DNA from: Alnus glutinosa | Lineage: Eukaryota; Streptophyta; Magnoliopsida; Fagales; Betulaceae | Reading direction: 5' to 3' | Assembly (NCBI RefSeq): GCF_958979055.1 | Contig: NC_084892.1 | Span: 25,136,001 to 25,200,000, forward strand | Length of the DNA stretch: 64,000 nt | Shown: positions 57,843-64,000 of the stretch, piece by piece | Layout of the letters: each line of letters opens with the position of its first letter | How positions within the stretch are numbered: position 1 is the stretch's first letter | The notes under the pieces: generated by a model | What the model was told of the DNA's origin: nothing | Seen by the model: the letters and a program-made list of their open reading frames with translations, nothing else | Database searches by the model: none | Program-made: the position numbers and the translations under genes

Positions 57843-60369
57843 AAAAAGTTATGGTAATTTAGGAGGATCAAAGTATATTTTCCCATTTTTAAGTTTTTCT
57901 TTAATTAAATGACTAACATATACTCTTCAAAATGGTTAAAAGGACATAAATAAATTAATTCATAGCAATATATTTTGGTTTTTGAACAGAGATTTTTTTA
58001 CTGTGCTGAACAATAATTAAAGTCAGTAATGACAGTCGCAATCTTGGCATGAAATCCCTTCTGCTCATTCAAGGACTCGACTAGACGCCTTCTTTGGATT
58101 CCATGAAGAGTATCAATATGGTAAAAAAAACCTATCAAATTCATATTGCACCCTTTGGAACTTCAAAAAGGTTGATCTATTACTTGCTTAGCGTGAAAAG
58201 TTAATCTACTTATTACTGAGATAGAAAAGTTAATCTTTCATCTTAAGGTGATCAATTTGCGCAAGTTACAAAGGGTCAAGCGATCCATCCTCGGTTTCCC
58301 TTTCAAATTAACGTGGCAGTCTACGTGGTATTGATATGTCAATTATAATCAAATATAATTTTTTTGTAACGGACATCCATGCATGCCAAGTGTCATGTAC
58401 TGTCAAGTTAATCACAATCAAATTAAATGTTTAGCTACTGATATGGTAGATGCCACTCGGACCTACAAATAGATGTGATATTGTCACGTCAAGATCAATT
58501 TTGAAAAGAATTTGTAATAAAACTCTCAGAAACCTTACTGCTTATAGCTAGCACTAGCTATTTAGTTTTACGTAAACGAATTATGTTACTTTTACTTGCA
58601 GCTCTCAGTTTACTGAAATTTTCAACTTATCCCTCAAATGTGTTTGTTTTTGACACAGTTCAGTTTTTGCTTCCTCCTACCAAAGCTTAAGCCAAAAATG
58701 AATGTTTAAGGACACCCAATCCATAGGGGATATGGATCCTGGACCGAAATGCTGCAAACTAAGGCTCCGATTGATTCGGCGTAAAATGTTTCACAGACGG
58801 CTTAATTAAGTTAGGTCAATTTTCAAGAATTTTCCACTAATCCTCTATAACTTGCACGGGAAATATATAGATTCAGTTCAATATATATATATATAACGTT
58901 CTGTTGAACCTTAATTAATTAATTGCCTAGGTCAGGTGCCATATCTTCTTCATCTTCAAGTACTCCTAACATGCATGTATCTCCTGCTTAATTCATAGAG
59001 TAAACCTAATACTCGTCTAACCTTAATTATTATTTTACGTACCACATTTTGAGTTGACCATGGTGTGGGTTTTAGGTACAATTAATATATAGTTAAATAC
59101 CCTCATCATTCATCAATCTAACGACTACTTCTCATTGTCTCATCTCCGGCCGTCACCTTTTTTGTTTTTTTCTCTTTTTCGTCAGTTTCGCCGATTGAAA
59201 GGTTTCGCCGGGAAGGAAAGCGATTGTTCTCTTGCCATTATTAATAAAGTAAAACCTCTTATAATAGATGGATTATCAACTGAGTTAAGCGTCACTTTTA
59301 AAATTAAACCACCGGTTTATCAACTCTACGCAACGTATAGCATAAAAGCAGATAAAATGTGGTTTACTGGCCTTTTTTATTTATTTTTTCTTTTCTTTTT
59401 TACCTCAGCAATTTCTTTATTAATTTTCACTCAAGCTTACCAATTTATATATAACTCATGCATATACGTGTCATCCAGAAAGTCAATATCAGAACCTTTT
59501 TCAGATTTATTAATTTTCGCGCGGGTTCAAGTGCTTGAAGAGCATATCTACCGAAACAATTACTTTAATTTACCTTTTAATTAATCTCATATAAATATAG
59601 CATTGAATGCATTGTTGCTGACCTAAGTGCTTTGGATTCCAGAAGCCTGACTTGTTTTTAAGGCTGTGTAACACACAATGATTTATAATCCCTTTACTAT
59701 CCCATGCATAAAGCATGTTGGAATTACAATATTTTCAGTTTACTATATGACTCCGTTCAAAATAGCAAATGAGTGTTACGTGGACTACCATATGATAGTT
59801 TACATTTCAGTAACTGACGTGGTATGCGTCACGTCTGTTTGCAAATACAGTAACTATTACATGAACTGTCACGTGACATCCTATATTTTAGTAGCTGACG
59901 TGGTAAATGATACATGGACTGTCACGTCAGTTTGTAAGGAATTTGTAGTAAAAATTATAATATTCATATTTCTAGCAAGATTGAATCTAGAATTTGAATA
60001 AATTCACCTAGGCAAAGTGACAAATAACCAAAACCATTAAACTGGTGGAATCAAGATTTTGTTTTGTTGCATCTGACGGTGCATGTACATAGTGTCACAA
60101 CTTTTAAAAAATTTAAATGATGTTACAATATAGTACTTCATTAGGCCGGGTTAGGGTTCAATATATAGAATATACTTAAAAATGTATATAGTATTAATTA
60201 AAAGTTGAATTTGTTTTTTAAAGATTATATTGTATATGTATAGTACATAAATGTAACCTCATGTGTCACATTATGTATATTGTGTCAGAAGCTCACATGT
60301 TCTATTATTTTGGAAAATGTGTCACAATCTCATGGAATTGTGACACATTATTTGGGAACCAACTTTTGG
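57843..60369. other. gene-free spacer
   Basis: No gene recognised. The 149-codon frame at 59135-59584 and the 107-codon frame at 59678-60001 have no family features. A 13-bp-arm hairpin (AATGTGTCACAAT / ATTGTGACACATT) lies at 60315-60350. Confidence 0.4.
59775..59940. repeat. imperfect tandem repeat with ACGT-core motifs
   Basis: Two diverged copies of about 75-85 bp, both with AGTA(A/G)CTGACGTGGTA and a TCACGTC block. Contains several TGACGTGG / GTCACGTGAC sites. A related single stretch occurs at about 58300-58530, so this is dispersed repeat DNA and not necessarily a promoter. Confidence 0.5.
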
Positions 60370-60378
60370 TAAAAAAAA

Positions 60379-60758
60379 GGATTAAATACATATTTGCCCC
60401 CTGTGCTTTACGACCTTTATTTTTTGCCCCCTCAGTTTCACTTTTTATCAAATTTGGTACCTATGGTCTATGAAAAGACGGAAATGGTACCTCCGTCTAA
60501 TTTCTCGTCCAAAACTAACGTCCACCCACGGCATTTTCTATCATGTTGTTGGAAACGATGTGTAAATAATTGGGTTCTGGGCTTCAAATTTTCAGGTACC
60601 CAATGACATGGGTGGACGTTAGTTTTGGACGGGAAATCATACGGAGGTACCATTTCCGTCTTTTCATATACCACAGGTACCAAATTTGATAAAAAGTGAA
60701 ACTGAGGGGGCAAAAAATAAATGTTGTAAAGCACAAGGGGCAAATATGTATTTAACCC
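60379..60758. mobile_element. 380-bp Mutator-type MITE with long arms
   Basis: Left GGATTAAATACATATTTGCCCC and right GGGGCAAATATGTATTTAACCC are inverted, and the arms continue for about 160 bp (CGTCCAAAACTAACGTCCACCC / GGGTGGACGTTAGTTTTGGACG). The perfect 9-bp duplication TAAAAAAAA (60370-60378, 60759-60767) supports a Mutator-type insertion, although the duplicated sequence is low complexity. Confidence 0.75.
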
Positions 60759-60875
60759 TAAAAAAAATTGGAAAGTTTAGCATTTTTTATATTTTAAATA
60801 TGTTAAATATATTATCTAACTCATTTATATATCAATAAATAAATATATTAAATATTTAATTATTTAGCAACATAC

Positions 60876-61232
60876 CACATACAAAACATCTACAAATAGC
60901 CACGTGTTGGATTATAGCACGTCATTGTCTTGCCACGTGTAATTTTTAGCATGTCACTAAAAATATACATTTCTTTTTTTTAGAAAAAATTATATATGTG
61001 CCGACATGTTGAATGTAGGATGTCACCACATGGTGACGTGGAGGATATAGCACATCGCCATGTGGGAACGTGTCCACTTCAACATGTCGCGGAATGCACA
61101 CATGGTGCAAGGACCACGTTGTTGAATTATTTGCAGACGTGGCCTTAGTCCAAACGTGGTAAAAACGCCACGTGGCTACAACAGTTTTGAATACTGTAGC
61201 CACGTGGCGAAATGCCGAATTTTTTTGTCGTG
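60876..61232. mobile_element. possible CACTA-type element end with CCACGTGG sub-terminal repeats
   Basis: Read on minus from 61232 the sequence starts CACGACAAAAAAATTCGGC, close to the usual CACTACAA-A terminus, followed by many copies of CCACGTGGC-like motifs (61163-61207 is a perfect-arm hairpin CGCCACGTGGCTACA). The possible left end CACATACAAAACATC is weak. No transposase. Confidence 0.4.
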
Positions 61233-61483
61233 ATATAAGTAGGTCTTAACACTATACCAGCCCCGCATGCCTCCAACTTAAAGGTCATCAGGCAAGTTGC
61301 TCTTACTAATATTATATGCTTCCATCTTTGTATGGTTTTGGTTACGTAATTTCTTACGTACTGATCAAGTTGGGTTTACGTACTGATCAAGTTGGGCAGA
61401 GTTGAGAGATTGACAAAGATTGAGAAAAGAACACACCCAAGTTGGAGTGTTCCATAGGTGTTCTTTTAATTAGCCTTCCACTT

Positions 61484-61765
61484 TGTTAAAATATTGATTA
61501 AATTATTAAATTTACCTCTTTTTATCGGCTTAAACTTTTGGGATAAATAGTAATTTAACATGGTATTAGAGTTAAAGGTCCTGAGTTCGAATATTGATTC
61601 CGTCATTTACCTCCTATTTTAATTAAATATTTCACGTGTTAGACCTCACCTATTAAAAAAAAAGTTTGAATCCACGCGTGAGGGAGAATGTTAAAGTATT
61701 GATTAAGTGATTAAATTTACATTTTCCTATCAACTAAAGCTTTTAAAATAAGTGGTGATTTAACA
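61484..61765 (+). mobile_element. complete TRIM element
   Basis: Two 77-bp direct terminal repeats, 61484-61560 and 61689-61765, both TGTTAAA...TTTAACA. TGGTATTAGAG follows the first repeat as primer binding site (tRNA-Met type) and GCGTGAGGGAGAA precedes the second as purine tract. Flanks cactt (61479-61483) and cgctt (61766-61770) agree at 4 of 5. No coding capacity. Confidence 0.85.
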
Positions 61766-62070
61766 CGCTTTATGCTTAGAGGTAAAAGATAAGCTTGGTG
61801 CTTGGATGTGGTAGCCTTAAAGTTCGTAGTATATATGTTTTAAACCATGTAAATAATAATAATAATAAATAAAAAATAAAAAAAAACCCGACGTCATACA
61901 AAAATATATGGAAGTTGTCCTACCCCGCTAAATATCTGGGCAAATGGTTTAGACTTTGATTAAAAAAGAAAAATGCTACAAAAGAATTACTGATGTGAAC
62001 TGTGATTAATTTATTTTACTATAAACATGATGTCATACATGCGTGGTCCATGTATTAATATTGAAATTGA

Positions 62071-62297
62071 TAGAATATTAATTAAATGATTAAATTTGTC
62101 ACTTTCTAGCTGCTTAAGCTTTGCGATAATAGATGATTTAATATGGTATTAGAGCAAAACGGATTTTGAGTATTATCTCTGTCATTCATCACTTTACATT
62201 TCAATTAAATATTCTTTGCGTTGGGCCTCACTTGTTAAGGGTTTGGGGCCTTCTTTCCTATCGGCTTAAACTTTTGAAATAAGTAGTAATTTTAACA
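62071..62297 (+). mobile_element. TRIM element, second copy, damaged
   Basis: 5' repeat 62071-62145 followed by TGGTATTAGAGCAAAACGG; the internal part continues to GGGTTTGGGGCC; then only the distal part of the 3' repeat is left (CTATCGGCTTAAACTTTTGAA ... TTTTAACA). Confidence 0.7.
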
Positions 62298-62299
62298 GG

Positions 62300-62667
62300 A
62301 ATCCAACACCATATTTCCTAATTTTTCTGCACTCTACAAAACCAACATATTTTAATCTTGAAGAAACTCATAATATTGAAATGGAAAAATAATGACAATA
62401 ACGAAACAAAAGAAAATAGAGACAAAGAATATACGGTTGGTTTAGTGTTGGATACATATGTCGACGTCTACCGGTAGTGAAGAGCCCTAAAGGGCTATTA
62501 TTATTCATTGATAATACTTTCAATACAAAATGTTCATATTTATAAGAGAATTGGGATATGTAAAGATAATATAAGTATGGTAGATGAAGATAAAATCAAA
62601 TCTGATTACTTAAAACTTAGGTAAGAGATTGATTATAATTAATTAAATCTGATCATATATTCTAACA
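62300..62667 (-). mobile_element. possible solo LTR of a Copia-type element
   Basis: On minus this begins TGTTAGAATATATGATCAG at 62667 and contains a TATAAATATGAAC stretch and a polyadenylation-like AATAATAATAGCC region, like many plant Copia LTRs. The other end and a target duplication were not found. Confidence 0.3.
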
Positions 62668-63566
62668 AATGTTTCATATCAATCAACATGCGTACCCTAT
62701 TTATTTGATACAAGAAGGATGTATTTTGTATCCTGAATATTCTTCAGTTAATTAATTTTTACAATGGGCATTGGGCACGCCTCTAGGGATGTATGCAAGA
62801 TCAATGAATTAATTCGAAAGGAAATATAAATTTTAATAAAAACTAGCTTTTGAGGCATGGGAATTAAATTCATATTATATTTCAAGTTCAAGGCCTTGAC
62901 AATTAGATCATTTTTAATGTCTTTAATTCTAGCTACCTACATACGTAGGACATCATCGACTCCATCCATGAGGTGGCAGCATCTGGCCGGTCCAAGCTGC
63001 GTTTACGCATGCATGATGTACGTATGACGATCGACAATGTCCAGATCATCGATCAGTAACACTTCTTAAGGTACCAATATTTAATTAAGGGCATAATATT
63101 TTTGGTTCTAATGCATGCATCTATGATCTACCACCGTCCAAAATAACAATTAGATAAAGATATAGGCTTTGATCATCATCATCATCATCATATAACTAAT
63201 TAATGATCATGAGCCCGACAATGACTGGAATTGTGGCTTTCTTAGAGGACATACAAAGCAGGCAAGCAATATGGTAACCGACTATTTCATCACCAAATAA
63301 CAGATAATGATAGTAAGACACGTACGTGGGAATATATTGAATGAAAGATGTTCTCTACGGATCAACTGATGTTTTCTTTTTTTTTTTCGTTCTAATTAAT
63401 GGTTTCTTTCTTACTAATTAATTTGTCTATATATATTTTCCACCCAAACTGCCTGTTTAATTTGCGACAAAACGTTCTATGTGTATGCCTGTGACCTCAT
63501 TAGATACGATAACTCACCTATGATCAGTTATTGAGAGTCTATATTTATAAAATTTCCTGTTACAAA
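62668..63566. other. gene-free spacer
   Basis: No gene recognised; (ATC)n run at 63172-63191. Confidence 0.45.
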
Positions 63567-63846
63567 TGTTAAAATATTGAATAAATGATTAAATTTATTA
63601 TTTCATATTAGATTAAGTTTTTTAATTAGGTAACTGATAATTTAACATTGTATCATAATAGAGATCTTATATATATTCAAATTCTATTTCCATAATTCAC
63701 CAACCATTTCAATTGAATATATCATGTGTTATATGTTGAGAAGAGTTTTAAACCCACTATGAGAGAGGAATGTTATAATATTAATTAAATTACTAAATTC
63801 TATCTTGCTATTAACTTAAACTTTTAAAATAATTAAGCATTAAAGT
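63567..63846 (+). mobile_element. TRIM element, third copy
   Basis: 5' repeat 63567-63647 (TGTTAAAATATTG...TTTAACA), degenerate primer site TTGTATCATAATAG, and 3' repeat from 63771 (TGTTATAATATTAATTAAA) losing similarity near 63846. GAGAGAGGAA is the purine tract. Confidence 0.7.
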
Positions 63847-63941
63847 ATTAATTAAATAGTGTTTAAAAAAAAAGCCCTATTTTGAAAGACCCCTTGGAAA
63901 TCGTGTCTCGCATGCAGTAATGCTCAATTCAATTATATGTA

Positions 63942-64000
63942 GAGTAATGCTACACATCATCCCCTTGTCCTCCTTTTGTCCTCCCAAAATTAATGTGGCT
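63942..64000. mobile_element. Mutator-type MITE, family A copy 3, cut by window edge
   Basis: GAGTAATGCTACACATCATC followed by CTTTTGTCCTCCCAAAATTA and ATGTGGCT matches the left arm of 2266-2447 and 13114-13293. The right half lies outside the window. Confidence 0.6.

Noticed and set aside
59135..59584. 149-codon frame with a hydrophobic stretch
   Set aside because: No family resemblance and AT-rich composition like the flanks; no start context or neighbouring exon.
61163..61207. CCACGTGG hairpin considered as a promoter G-box pair or a miRNA precursor
   Set aside because: It lies within a tract of many such motifs ending in a CACTA-like terminus, and no gene starts nearby; the arm is only about 15 bp, short for a miRNA.
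1..64000. Search for tRNA and rRNA genes
   Set aside because: No cloverleaf-like or rRNA-like sequence was recognised by eye; tRNA-like boxes found belong to the SINE at 18756 and to TRIM primer sites.

Overview
This is AT-rich nuclear DNA from a flowering plant, most likely a core eudicot. The evidence is GT-AG introns in plant gene families (Rubisco activase, an L-type lectin receptor kinase, a DUF668 protein, a DUF604 glycosyltransferase and a SUPERMAN-type zinc finger), plus a dense layer of plant transposable elements: MULEs, hATs, TRIMs, a tRNA-derived SINE and a Ty3-type LTR element. I cannot name the species.

Layout. 1-989: N-terminal part of an L-type lectin receptor kinase (minus strand, runs off the left edge). 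6423-13011: a full-length Mutator-like element (MULE) with 215-bp terminal inverted repeats, a perfect 9-bp target duplication and two convergent genes, a GRF zinc-finger protein on plus and a MURA-type transposase on minus. 14612-15480: a second MULE that has captured part of an AAA-ATPase gene (Pack-MULE). 16947-19746: six-exon Rubisco activase gene, short form, with a SINE in intron 2. 20390-21545: GC-rich element relic with a fragment of ribosomal protein L35. 25879-27342: single-exon DUF3475/DUF668 gene. 36183-37795: two-exon DUF604 fringe-like glycosyltransferase. 40019-44160: decayed hAT element. 46239-51801: LTR retrotransposon with near-identical LTRs and 5-bp target duplication but a broken gag-pol. 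55299-55829: C2H2/EAR transcription factor. 56124-64000: repeat-dominated, with several MULE-type and hAT miniature elements, three TRIM copies within 2.4 kb and a possible CACTA end.

The host genes show no operon-like relationship; they are isolated, about 5-18 kb apart, all on the minus strand, and separated by transposon debris. The only visibly co-operating set is the MULE: its TIRs flank both the transposase (catalytic D, D and E positions, SWIM and CCHC motifs all visible) and a small GRF-finger/coiled-coil/transmembrane protein transcribed toward it, the same convergent plan as maize MuDR (mudrA/mudrB) but with a different second gene. The transposase carries one single-base frameshift and possibly one nonsense codon, so this copy is probably not autonomous although it inserted recently (one visible mismatch between the two TIRs).
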